This document shows positions 36,942-44,833 of a stretch of 64,000 nt of DNA, piece after piece. The position numbers were made by a program, and so were the translations under genes. Source of the stretch: Sphingobium chungbukense (GTDB lineage Bacteria > Pseudomonadota > Alphaproteobacteria > Sphingomonadales > Sphingomonadaceae); NCBI RefSeq assembly GCF_001005725.1, contig NZ_LBIC01000012.1, positions 62,001 to 126,000 of the forward strand, read 5' to 3'. Numbering within the stretch: the stretch's first letter is position 1; every line of letters begins with the position of its first letter. The notes below the pieces were generated by a model. The model was given only the letters and a program-made list of their open reading frames with translations. It did no database searches and had not been told where the DNA came from.

Positions 36942-38243
36942 TCAGGCCGCTACCAACTCCGCCTCGCCGTAAAAGGCGGGTTCGTCCAATATCCCTTCGC
37001 GCTTGGCGACGACGGTAGCGACCAGTACTTGCCCCGCGACATTGACGGCGGTTCGCCCCATGTCGAGGATCGGGTCGATGGCGAGCAGCAGGCCCGCGCC
37101 CTCCAGCGGCAGGCCCAGGGTGGAAAGAGTGAGCGTCAGCATGACGATCGCACCGGTCAGCCCGGCGGTCGCCGCCGATCCCACGACCGACACGAAGACG
37201 ATCAGGCCATAATCCGCCGCATGCAGGGGAATGTTATAGAAATTGGCGATGAAGATGGCGGCCAGCGCGGGATAGATGGATGCGCAACCGTCCATCTTGG
37301 TGGTCGCGGCAAGGGGAATGGCAAAGGCGGCATAGCCCTTTTCGACACCCAGCCGTTCCGTCACGGTTTCGGTGACGGGCATGGTGCCGACCGAGGATCG
37401 CGATACGAAGCCCAGTTGGATCGCCGGCTATGCCTTGGCGAAGAAGGGCAGGGGTTTCAGGCCATTGGCGATCAGCAGCAGGGGATAGACGACCAGCAAC
37501 ACCAGCGCGAGACCGAGATAGACCGCGCCTGCGAAAGTGCCGAGCTGGGCGAGCGCGCTCCAGCCATAGGTGGCGATCGCGCTGCCGATCAGCGCGGCCG
37601 ATCCGATGGGAGTGAGGCGGATGATCCACCCCAGGATCGCGCGCACCACCGCCAGCAGCGAACGCACGAAGGCCAGGAACGGTTCGGCCTTGTCCCCGAC
37701 CTTGAGCGTCGCGAGGCCCACGGCGATCGAGATCACCAGAAGCTGGAGGATGTTGAAGGAAAGGGTCGTGGTGGCGCCGGTTTCCGCGACCTTGGTGCTG
37801 GCCGACAGGGCGAAGCTGTTGCCGGGGACGAGGCCTTTGAGGAAATCGAGCCAGCCGCCCATGGAATCCGGCTTGCCGACCGGCAGCGCCTGGCCATGCA
37901 AGCCGGCGCCCGGCTGGATGATCAGGCCGATGGCCAAGCCGATGATCACGGCGATGAGCGCGGTGAAGGCGAACCAGAGCAGCGTCTGCCCCGCCAGCCG
38001 CGCCGCGTTGTCGAGCGCGCGCAGATTGGCGATCGAGGCGACCATCGCCGCGAAGACCAGCGGCGGGACGACCGCCTTCAGCAGCGAGACGAAGATCGAT
38101 CCCGTCGTCTTGAGCGCGGTCGCCAAACCGTTGAGTTCGCCATTCGGCCCGGTTCCCAGCGACCGCGCGACAAGGCCGAGCGCCAAACCGAGCGCCATGC
38201 CGGCCAGGACCTGAAATCCGAAACTGCGATAGTTGAGGGCCAT
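36942..38243 (-). pseudogene. Dicarboxylate/amino acid:cation symporter gene interrupted by an amber codon
   Basis: This is a member of the DAACS family (GltP/DctA-like inner-membrane symporters of acidic amino acids or dicarboxylates). From ATG 38243 (SD GAGGA) the frame runs 271 codons to TAG at 37428-37430. It then continues in the same frame for 161 more codons with full family similarity. After the stop come VSRSSVGTMPVTE (re-entrant loop HP1), TKMDGCASIYP and the C-terminal helices. One G-to-A change from TGG (Trp before PAIQLGF) would explain the stop. The truncated product lacks the substrate site and should be inactive. It is either a true nonsense mutation or a sequence error. Confidence 0.82.
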
Positions 38244-38432
38244 GGTTCCATTTCCTCGCGACAACCGGCGCGCGATATGGGGAGCGACCTCGCCAAATGC
38301 GCACAAGCAATTCTTTATGGGGATGAACGCGGATAAGGACGCCCTCTTTCCGCAGTACTGACGTCCAAACGGATTGGCCGCCGCGATCTGCTATGCCACA
38401 CGGAATGGCGAAATCCAGCATGGAGATGCGAT

Positions 38433-39794
38433 TTGTTGAGAAGATGGGTGGTTCTGGCGGCGCTGCTGTTACCCCAGGCCGCGCAGGCAGCGGGCGATCC
38501 GCTATTGGCAAAGGCGGTGTTGATGAAATCCATCGCTTTCCGCACCGTGGAGGGGGAGGGACAGGTTCCCGCGCTGGCCGCCTATTACGCCTCGATATTG
38601 AAGGAGGCCGGATTTGCCGACGCGGAGATCGAGATCACGCCCATGGGTGAAACGGCTATGCTGGCCGCGACGATCCAGGGCAGCGATCCCCGGCTCAAGC
38701 CGCTGTTGATGATCGGCCATATGGATGTGGTGGCGGCGAATGCGGCGGACTGGAAGCGCGATCCTTTCGCGCCGGTCGAGGAGAAAGGCTATATTTTCGG
38801 CCGGGGAGCGGAAGACAATAAATATGATGTCGCCATGATGGTGGCGACCATGGCCGGGTTGAAGCGCGCGGGCTGGCAACCGCGCCGTACCGTTACCCTG
38901 CTGCTGTCGGGGGACGAGGAAACCCATATGGTGACGAGCCGGATACTGGCGGCGAAATACAAGGATGCCGAATTGCTGCTGAACGGCGATGGCGGCGGCG
39001 GTCTGCTCAACGAAGAGGGGCGGCCGGTGCTGTATCAGTTGCAGGCGGGGGAGAAGACCTATGCCGATTTCGAGATCGGCTTTACCGATCCGGGCGGCCA
39101 TAGCAGCGCGCCGACGCCGGGCAATCCCATCTATCGCATGGCGCGGGCGATCGACCGGATCGCGGCCTATCGCTTCGCGCCGATGCGCAATGAACTGACC
39201 AAGGCGTCCTTGCTCCTGTCTGCCGACCGGATCGGCGGAGAGGTCGGCGTCGCCATGCGGAGCTATGCGAAAAACGGCGACGCAAGGTCTGCCGATCTTC
39301 TGTCCGAATATCCCGAATTCATCGGGCAGGTACGGACCACCTGCGTCGCCACCATGGCGCAGGCGGGACATGCACTGAACGCCCTGCCGCAAAGTGCGAG
39401 GGTCAGTGTGAATTGCCGTATCTTCCCCGGTGTCGCGATCGAGACGGTCAAGGCCGAGCTGGAGCGGGTGGTGGCGGATTCGAGCGCGGCGATGACGGTG
39501 CTGGACGATCCCGCGGGCAGCGATGCCTCACCGTTGCGGGCGGATGTGATGAGGGCGGTGACGGCGGCGATCTCGGCCCGGCATCCGGGCATTCCGGTCA
39601 TTCCCACCATGTCGGCGGGGGCGACGGACAGCCTTCATTTCCGGGCGCTGGGCGTCCCCTGCTATGGGGTGTCCGGCCTGTTCCAGCGGGGCGAGGACGG
39701 TTTTGCCCATGGGCTGGACGAGAGGGTTCCGGTGGCCGGTATCCCGGCGGCGCTGGGCCAGTGGGAAAGCATTGTGAAGGCGCTGGCGGGGTGA
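38433..39794 (+). CDS. M20-family metallopeptidase, exported
   Basis: This is a 453-residue zinc peptidase with a signal peptide (RWVVLAALLLPQAAQAAGDP). Catalytic and metal-binding stretches are IGHMDVVAA (metal His and Asp), GRGAEDNKYDVAMMV, LSGDEETHMV (general base Glu pair) and FTDPGGHSSAP (dimerisation-domain His). The C-terminal metal His is in EDGFAHGLDERVP. TTG 38433 with GGAG seven bases upstream is the start. Family members trim peptides or N-acyl amino acids in the periplasm; the substrate is unknown here. It is divergent from the interrupted symporter gene, a possible functional link. Confidence 0.86.
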   Translation: MLRRWVVLAALLLPQAAQAAGDPLLAKAVLMKSIAFRTVEGEGQVPALAAYYASILKEAGFADAEIEITPMGETAMLAATIQGSDPRLKPLLMIGHMDVVAANAADWKRDPFAPVEEKGYIFGRGAEDNKYDVAMMVATMAGLKRAGWQPRRTVTLLLSGDEETHMVTSRILAAKYKDAELLLNGDGGGGLLNEEGRPVLYQLQAGEKTYADFEIGFTDPGGHSSAPTPGNPIYRMARAIDRIAAYRFAPMRNELTKASLLLSADRIGGEVGVAMRSYAKNGDARSADLLSEYPEFIGQVRTTCVATMAQAGHALNALPQSARVSVNCRIFPGVAIETVKAELERVVADSSAAMTVLDDPAGSDASPLRADVMRAVTAAISARHPGIPVIPTMSAGATDSLHFRALGVPCYGVSGLFQRGEDGFAHGLDERVPVAGIPAALGQWESIVKALAG

Positions 39795-39868
39795 AAAGTC
39801 CATGAATGCCATGGCGAAATGAAAGGGGTTCGCCATGGCATTTGTTTCGGAAACGAAACGGTATTGAG

Positions 39869-41545
39869 TTACCCGCGCTCTGCCGCCACGCTGTTCGCGG
39901 CCGACAGCACGGCCTGGACCGAAGCGGTCGCGATGTCGGTGTCGGTGCCGATGCCGAAGATGGTGCGGCCGTCGGGCGTGCGGCATTCGACATAGGCGGC
40001 CGCCGCGACGTCCGTGCCCGCGCCGATGGCATGTTCGCTATAGTCGGCGACCTCCAGATCGACGCCCAGCTCATCGCGCAGAGCGGCCAGCACGGAAGAG
40101 ATCAGGCCGTTGCCCCGGCCGGAAATGCTCCGTTCGCCGCCCTTGTGCGCGATCTTGCCGGTGAAGATGCGGTCGCCCGCGGCGCCGCTCTCATGATAGT
40201 CGATCAGGCTGTAGGGCTGTTCGCCCGCCAGACGGTAATGGGTTTCGAACGCGCCCCAGATGTCGGCGGCGTTCAACTCGCGGCTGCTCTGGTCGGCCAG
40301 CGCCTGCACGACCTTGGAGAAGTCGGCCTGCATCCGCTTGGGCAGTTTCAGCCCCTTGTCCTGTTGCAGCACCCAGGCGACGCCGCCCTTGCCGGACTGC
40401 GAATTGACGCGGATCACCGCTTCATAGTCGCGGCCCAGATCTTTGGGGTCGATCGGCAGATAGGGCACGTCCCAGATCTGGTCGTTGCGCGCCTCCTGGC
40501 TCGCGAAGCCCTTCTTGATCGCGTCCTGATGGCTGCCGGAAAAGGCCGTGAACACCAGTTCGCCCGCATAGGGATGGCGGGGATGGACCGGCAACTGGTT
40601 GCAATATTCGACGGTCTGGATGACTTCGTCGATGTCGCTGAAATCCAGGCCGGGATTGATGCCCTGGGTGTACATGTTGAGCGCCACCGTCACCAGGTCG
40701 CAATTGCCGGTGCGTTCGCCATTGCCGAACAGGCAGCCCTCGACGCGATCCGCGCCCGCCATCATGCCCAGTTCCGCCGCCGCGACGCCAGTGCCCCGGT
40801 CATTATGGGTGTGCAGCGAGATCACCACGCTGTCGCGCCTGGAAATGTTGCGGCAGATCCATTCGATCTGGTCGGCATAGATATTGGGGGTAGCCGCCTC
40901 GACCGTGGCGGGCAGGTTCAGGATCAGAGGGCGATCCGGCGTCGGGCGCAGGATGTCCATCACCGCCTCGCAGCATTCCAGGCTGAAATCCAGCTCGGCG
41001 GTGGAGAAGGTTTCCGGCGAATATTCGAAATGCCAGTCGGTGTCCGGCTGCTTCGCGGCATTGTCGCGCAGCAGCTTGGCGGCGTTGATCGCGATTTCCT
41101 TGATCTGCGGCCGGTCCATCTGGAACACGATGTTGCGCCATGCCGGGGAGACGGCGTTATAGACGTGGACGATGGCCTTCTTCGCGCCGCGCAGGGATTC
41201 GAAGGTGGTGGCGATCAGGTCTTCGCGGGCTTGCGTCAGCACCTGCGGGAACACGTCGTCGGGGATCGCGCCTTCACGCACCAGACCGGAAATGAAGTCG
41301 AACTCGGTGGCGCCCGCGCTGGGGAAGCCGACCTCGATCTCCTTGACGCCGACCTTCACCAGCAGGTCGAAGAAACGGCGCTTCTTCTCCGCGTTCATCG
41401 GGTCGATCAGCGACTGGTTGCCGTCGCGCATGTCGGTCGACAGCCAGCGCGGCGGCGCGGTGATGACGTTCGAGGGCCACTGGCGATTGGGCAGGTCGAC
41501 CTGCGGGAAGGGCCGGTATTTCAGCGAGGGATCGTTCAGCATCAT
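39869..41545 (-). CDS. leuA: 2-isopropylmalate synthase
   Basis: LeuA catalyses the first committed step of leucine synthesis, joining acetyl-CoA and 2-ketoisovalerate. The 558-residue protein is the longer LeuA type 2. The catalytic start is LSTDMRDGNQSLIDPM (metal Asp), metal ligands lie in VISLHTHNDRGTG, and GCLFGNGERTGNCDL follows. The C-terminal regulatory domain (from about residue 430) senses leucine. ATG 41545 is preferred over the ATG at 41566; neither has a strong ribosome site. A leader peptide ORF and a long stem lie upstream (41618-41716). Confidence 0.95.
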   Translation of the reverse strand: MMLNDPSLKYRPFPQVDLPNRQWPSNVITAPPRWLSTDMRDGNQSLIDPMNAEKKRRFFDLLVKVGVKEIEVGFPSAGATEFDFISGLVREGAIPDDVFPQVLTQAREDLIATTFESLRGAKKAIVHVYNAVSPAWRNIVFQMDRPQIKEIAINAAKLLRDNAAKQPDTDWHFEYSPETFSTAELDFSLECCEAVMDILRPTPDRPLILNLPATVEAATPNIYADQIEWICRNISRRDSVVISLHTHNDRGTGVAAAELGMMAGADRVEGCLFGNGERTGNCDLVTVALNMYTQGINPGLDFSDIDEVIQTVEYCNQLPVHPRHPYAGELVFTAFSGSHQDAIKKGFASQEARNDQIWDVPYLPIDPKDLGRDYEAVIRVNSQSGKGGVAWVLQQDKGLKLPKRMQADFSKVVQALADQSSRELNAADIWGAFETHYRLAGEQPYSLIDYHESGAAGDRIFTGKIAHKGGERSISGRGNGLISSVLAALRDELGVDLEVADYSEHAIGAGTDVAAAAYVECRTPDGRTIFGIGTDTDIATASVQAVLSAANSVAAERG

Positions 41546-41617
41546 GGGAAAGCTACTTCTCTGCATACGGGCGGCGCGTTGGGGCCTGCCCGGTGGTACG
41601 ACTATCTGCTTGATTAT

Positions 41618-41679
41618 GCCCTTAGGCGTATGGCCGCGTCATTCAAGCGAAGAGCAGCACAAATACCACGCCTAAGGGC
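41618..41679 (-). promoter_or_regulatory. Putative leucine attenuator stem in the leuA leader
   Basis: GCCCTTAGGCGT and ACGCCTAAGGGC are a perfect 12-bp inverted repeat (41668-41679 with 41618-41629). One arm covers the stop codon of the leader peptide. Each arm can also form its own small hairpin (CGCC-4 nt-GGCG), and GTGGTA next to the first arm can pair with TACCAC further down (41664-41669 with 41593-41598). These are mutually competing folds, as in an attenuator. No U-tract terminator is obvious. Confidence 0.5.
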
Positions 41680-41716
41680 GTGTAAGTCGTAGCAGGGGAA
41701 GAAGCGCGCGCTGCAT
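41672..41716 (-). CDS. Leucine-rich leader peptide of leuA
   Basis: This is a 14-codon ORF, ATG to TAG, encoding MQRALLPLLRLTRP: five leucines, in pairs or near pairs. The codons are CTT, CTT, CTG, CTA and CTT, whereas the surrounding genes strongly prefer CTG and CTC. It lies 127 bp upstream of the leuA start and its stop codon is inside one arm of a 12-bp inverted repeat. Ribosome stalling at these codons when leucine is scarce would change folding and raise leuA expression. No strong ribosome site is visible, so translation is unproven. Confidence 0.55.
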   Translation of the reverse strand: MQRALLPLLRLTRP

Positions 41717-41901
41717 GATGGGGCGGCTTTACCCGGAGTTGGGGGAAAGCGCAAGGTTGGTGTTCTTTGTGGATGAGGGGGAGCGGGCCTGCGGCCCGCG
41801 CGGTCCTTTGGACCGCAACCCCCTCACCCAGCTACGACTAGGCAGCAAGCTGCCAAGTCTGCGCAGCCCTCTCCCACAAGGGGAGAGGGGTATTGAGGCG
41901 C

Positions 41902-42525
41902 TTATTTCTGGAAAGCGACGATGATCTTCAATTCCACATTGTCGCCGACCATGGGCACGCCATAGCCCATGCCGAAATCGCTGCGCTTGATCGTGGTGGT
42001 GGCGACGAAGCCGACATTCTCCTTGCCGCCCATCATCGCCGGAGCCTTGCCCGCGCCATAGAATTCGGTGTCGAGCGTCACCGGCTTGGTCACGCCCTTG
42101 ATCGTCAGGTTGCCGCTGATTTCCGCTTCGGTGCCTTGTACCTTCACGCCGGTCGAGACGAAGGTCGCCTTGGGGAATTTGGCGGAATCGAAGAATTCTG
42201 GCTTCATCAGATGCTCATCCAGCTTGGCGATGCCGGTCTTGAGGTTGGTGACGGGAACCTCCACCGAAACCTTGGCGGCGGACGGATTCTTCGGATCGAG
42301 CGTCAGCGTGCCGGTCGATTCGGAAATGACGCCCAGATTGTTGGAAAAGCCCATATGGTCATAGGCGAAGACGATCTGGGTATGGCCGGGGTCGATCGTG
42401 TAGCTGCCCCCCGTGACGCGCGCGGCGTCCCTTGCGCCGGGCGCCGCGGGCATTTGCTGGGCGACGACGACGCTGCCGCCGGCAAGGGCGATGAGCGCAG
42501 CGGCGGGGATCAGATATTTGCGCAT
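41902..42525 (-). CDS. YceI-family periplasmic protein
   Basis: This is a 207-residue exported protein with a signal peptide (YLIPAAALIALAGGSVVVAQ) and a YceI lipocalin-like fold. Characteristic parts are YTIDPGHTQIVFAYDHMGFS, KLDEHLMKPEFFDSAKFPKA and ISGNLTIKGVTKPVTL. Family members bind polyisoprenoid-like lipids in a hydrophobic tunnel. ATG 42525 is chosen because the upstream frame has no signal peptide. It sits between ilvC and leuA on the same strand but is probably transcribed alone. Confidence 0.88.
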   Translation of the reverse strand: MRKYLIPAAALIALAGGSVVVAQQMPAAPGARDAARVTGGSYTIDPGHTQIVFAYDHMGFSNNLGVISESTGTLTLDPKNPSAAKVSVEVPVTNLKTGIAKLDEHLMKPEFFDSAKFPKATFVSTGVKVQGTEAEISGNLTIKGVTKPVTLDTEFYGAGKAPAMMGGKENVGFVATTTIKRSDFGMGYGVPMVGDNVELKIIVAFQK

Positions 42526-42697
42526 GAAGGATATTCTCCGGAAACGTTCAGGGGACGCTGCCAGAATAGGCAACGTCCCCTGATTGTTCCAGAGCCGTAA
42601 CCGGAAACAAAGGGTTACCGGTTGAGACCTCTTAGGCGTTTGCATCAAGCCGCCCTGGACCCCGGCCTTCGCCGGGGTGACGGCCAATGCGTGGCCG

Positions 42698-43717
42698 TCA
42701 GTTCTTGTCCTTGTCGACCAGCTTGTTCGCGCCGATCCAGGGCATCATGGCGCGCAGCTTGGCGCCGGTTTCCTCGATCGGGTGGCGCTGGGCGGCGATG
42801 CGGCTGGCCTTGAGTTCCGGCTGGCCGGCGCGGTTGTCGAGCACGAAGTCCTTGACGAAGCGGCCCGACTGGATGTCGGCCAGGACGCGCTTCATTTCCT
42901 TCTTGGTTTCTTCGGTGATGATGCGCGGGCCGGTCTTGATGTCGCCATATTCGGCGGTGTTGGAGATCGAATAGCGCATGTTGGCGATGCCGCCTTCATA
43001 CATCAGGTCGACGATCAGCTTCAACTCGTGGAGGCATTCGAAATAGGCCATTTCCGGCGCATAGCCGGCTTCCACCAGCGTTTCGAAACCGGCCTGGACC
43101 AGCGCGGTGGCGCCGCCGCACAGAACCGCCTGCTCGCCGAACAGGTCGGTTTCGCATTCCTCGCGGAAGTTGGTTTCGATGATGCCGCTGCGGCCGCCGC
43201 CGACGCCCGAAGCGTAGGAGAGGGCGATGTCATGCGCATTGCCGGTCGCGTCCTGATGGACGGCGATCAGGCAGGGCACGCCGCCGCCGCGCTGATATTC
43301 GCTGCGGACGGTATGGCCCGGACCCTTGGGCGCGATCATGATCACGTCGACGTCGGCGCGCGGCTCGATCAGGCCGAAATGCACGTTGAGGCCGTGCGCG
43401 AAGGCGAGCGCGGCGCCGGGGCGCAGATTGGCATGGATGTCGGTGGCATAGATGGCGGCCTGATGCTCGTCGGGTGCCAGGATCATCAGCACGTCGGCCC
43501 ATGCGGCGGCGTCGGCGTTCGACAGAACCTTGAAACCGGCGCCTTCGGCCTTCTTGGCGCTGGGCGAACCGGGGCGCAGGGCGATGGCGACTTCGGTGAC
43601 GCCCGAGTCACGCAGGTTCTGGGCATGGGCGTGGCCCTGCGAGCCGTAGCCGAGGATGGCGACCTTCTTGCCCTTGATCAGGCCGATGTCGGCGTCGCGG
43701 TCGTAATACACCTTCAT
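42698..43717 (-). CDS. ilvC: Ketol-acid reductoisomerase (NADP+)
   Basis: IlvC isomerises and reduces acetolactate or acetohydroxybutyrate in valine, isoleucine and leucine synthesis. The 339-residue class I enzyme has the Rossmann motif ILGYGSQGHAHAQNLRDSG and the NADP-specificity loop RPGSPSAKK. The metal/substrate knot region follows (EQAVLCGGATALVQAGFETL, YFECLHELKLIVDLMYEGG). It is downstream of ilvB-ilvH on the same strand, with a 234-bp gap holding a palindromic repeat. Confidence 0.97.
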   Translation of the reverse strand: MKVYYDRDADIGLIKGKKVAILGYGSQGHAHAQNLRDSGVTEVAIALRPGSPSAKKAEGAGFKVLSNADAAAWADVLMILAPDEHQAAIYATDIHANLRPGAALAFAHGLNVHFGLIEPRADVDVIMIAPKGPGHTVRSEYQRGGGVPCLIAVHQDATGNAHDIALSYASGVGGGRSGIIETNFREECETDLFGEQAVLCGGATALVQAGFETLVEAGYAPEMAYFECLHELKLIVDLMYEGGIANMRYSISNTAEYGDIKTGPRIITEETKKEMKRVLADIQSGRFVKDFVLDNRAGQPELKASRIAAQRHPIEETGAKLRAMMPWIGANKLVDKDKN

Positions 43718-43804
43718 TTGACGTTCCTTCTTTCAGTTCGGTCGGCGCCTTGCGGAGCCTGGATTTGCGGTGAGGGGGAACCACCTGCGCGCGGGGGAGG
43801 GGTT

Positions 43805-43865
43805 TTCGCCCTCACCCTCCCACCGCTGCGCGGTAGGCCCCTCCCTCTCCCGGTGGGAGAGGGGT
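43805..43865. repeat. Hairpin-forming intergenic repeat
   Basis: The stretch contains CCTCCCACC and GGTGGGAG arms around a loop, plus CCCCTCCCTCTCCC. It is like the CCCTCTCCC/GGGAGAGGG element at 41867-41889, a composition typical of dispersed intergenic repeats in sphingomonads. Confidence 0.4.
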
Positions 43866-43875
43866 TATTTCCCTG

Positions 43876-43954
43876 GAGCGCACCGCGCTCCAGCTATGTG
43901 TTGTCGCATCGTTGGCGCAGAAAACCGGTGCCCACTTTTCTGCACGATGCTTCA
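43876..43954. repeat. Partial copy of the GCATCG palindromic repeat
   Basis: It shares TGTTGTCGCATCG, AAAACCGGT-CCCACTTTT and CACGATGCTT with the tandem copies at 50525-50730. The inner stem here is GCAGAAAA/TTTTCTGC and the outer stem GCATCG/CGATGC. It lies between ilvH and ilvC, upstream of ilvC in the direction of transcription. Confidence 0.75.
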
Positions 43955-44467
43955 GTTCGGCTCCTTGCCGCGGATCAGGCCGACGACGCCGGTGCGGCCG
44001 ACTTCGACTAGGCCGATCTGCCGCATCAGGGCGACGAAATTGTCGATCTTGTCGGTGGTGCCGGTGATCTCGAAGATGAAGCTCTCGATCGTGGTATCGA
44101 CCACCTTGGCGCGGAAGACGTCGGCCAGGCGCAGCGCCTCTATCCGGTCCTCGCCCACGCCAGCCACCTTGACCAGAGCCAGTTCGCGCTCGACGAAGGG
44201 GCCGTTGTCGGTGAGGTCGGTGACCTTGTGCACCGGCACCAGCCGGTCGAGCTGGGCGATGATCTGGTCGATCACCTTGGGCGGCCCGCTGGTGACGATG
44301 GTGATGCGGCTGATCGCATGGTCCGGGGTGATGTCGGCCACGGTCAGGCTGTCGATATTATAGCCGCGCGCGGTGAACAGGCCCGCGATGCGCGCCAATA
44401 TGCCGGCTTCGTTCGAAACCGTCAGCGACAGGACATGCCGCTCGCTATACTCTTCCTGAATATGCAT
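43952..44467 (-). CDS. ilvH: Acetolactate synthase small (regulatory) subunit
   Basis: This is the regulatory subunit giving valine feedback control to IlvB. The 171-residue protein has the N-terminal ACT domain (HVLSLTVSNEAGILARIAGL, FTARGYNIDSLTV) and the C-terminal domain (FVERELALVKVAG, FIFEITGTTDKIDNFVALM, GVVGLIRG). The ATG overlaps the stop of the small upstream gene by one base (TGATG). ilvB lies upstream of that gene. Confidence 0.95.
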   Translation of the reverse strand: MHIQEEYSERHVLSLTVSNEAGILARIAGLFTARGYNIDSLTVADITPDHAISRITIVTSGPPKVIDQIIAQLDRLVPVHKVTDLTDNGPFVERELALVKVAGVGEDRIEALRLADVFRAKVVDTTIESFIFEITGTTDKIDNFVALMRQIGLVEVGRTGVVGLIRGKEPN

Positions 44468-44823
44468 CAGATCGTTCCGTTATCCGCTTCTTCGCGCGAT
44501 TCTCCGCCTTCATGGCGCTGCGAAATCATGCCCGTGAAGGCGTAGTGCCAACTGCCGTCGTCCCTGTGGGCGAGACGCACCGGAAAGCCCGCAATCGCGT
44601 CGAACATCCGTTCCAGATGCTCGCCGACATAGCGCGGGCTGACCAGCAGGCGGCCGATATGGCGTTCGTGAAAGTCGAAGCCCGTATCCAGATGAACTTC
44701 CCAATCCTCATTTTCGGGATCGCCATGGTCCACCGTCCAGCCCGTCAGCTCCGACGTGCCGGCAATCCGTTCGAAATCGAACGGTTCGCTCACATGGATG
44801 CGGAGCTTGAGATGTTGCGTCAC
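44467..44823 (-). CDS. Unknown protein encoded between ilvB and ilvH
   Basis: This is a 118-residue soluble protein that I do not recognise. It starts VTQHLKLRIHVSEPFDFERI at GTG 44823, with GAGGA seven bases before. It includes the stretches TSELTGWTVDHGDPEN, DTGFDFHERHIGRLLVSPRY and HYAFTGMISQRHEGG. It is acidic and rich in His and aromatic residues. It begins 10 bp after ilvB and its stop overlaps the ilvH ATG, so it is locked into the acetolactate synthase operon. A role in that enzyme's assembly or control is possible but not shown. Confidence 0.72.
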   Translation of the reverse strand: MTQHLKLRIHVSEPFDFERIAGTSELTGWTVDHGDPENEDWEVHLDTGFDFHERHIGRLLVSPRYVGEHLERMFDAIAGFPVRLAHRDDGSWHYAFTGMISQRHEGGESREEADNGTI

Positions 44824-44833
44824 ATCCCCATCC

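Larger units (their letters stand above)
41567..41901. other. 335-bp intergenic region between leuA and the YceI gene
   Basis: It holds the putative leuA leader (41567-41716). Beyond that is a hairpin-rich block, 41783-41890, with five perfect stems: GCGGGCC/GGCCCGC, GCGGTCC/GGACCGC, GGCAGC/GCTGCC and CCCTCTCCC/GGGAGAGGG, plus a GGGGG/CCCCC pairing. The last of these (41867-41889) would also serve as a terminator for the YceI gene. No further gene is visible. Confidence 0.6.

Noticed and set aside
39806..41692. A 628-codon plus-strand frame over leuA
   Set aside because: leuA is unambiguous on the minus strand; this is its mirror.
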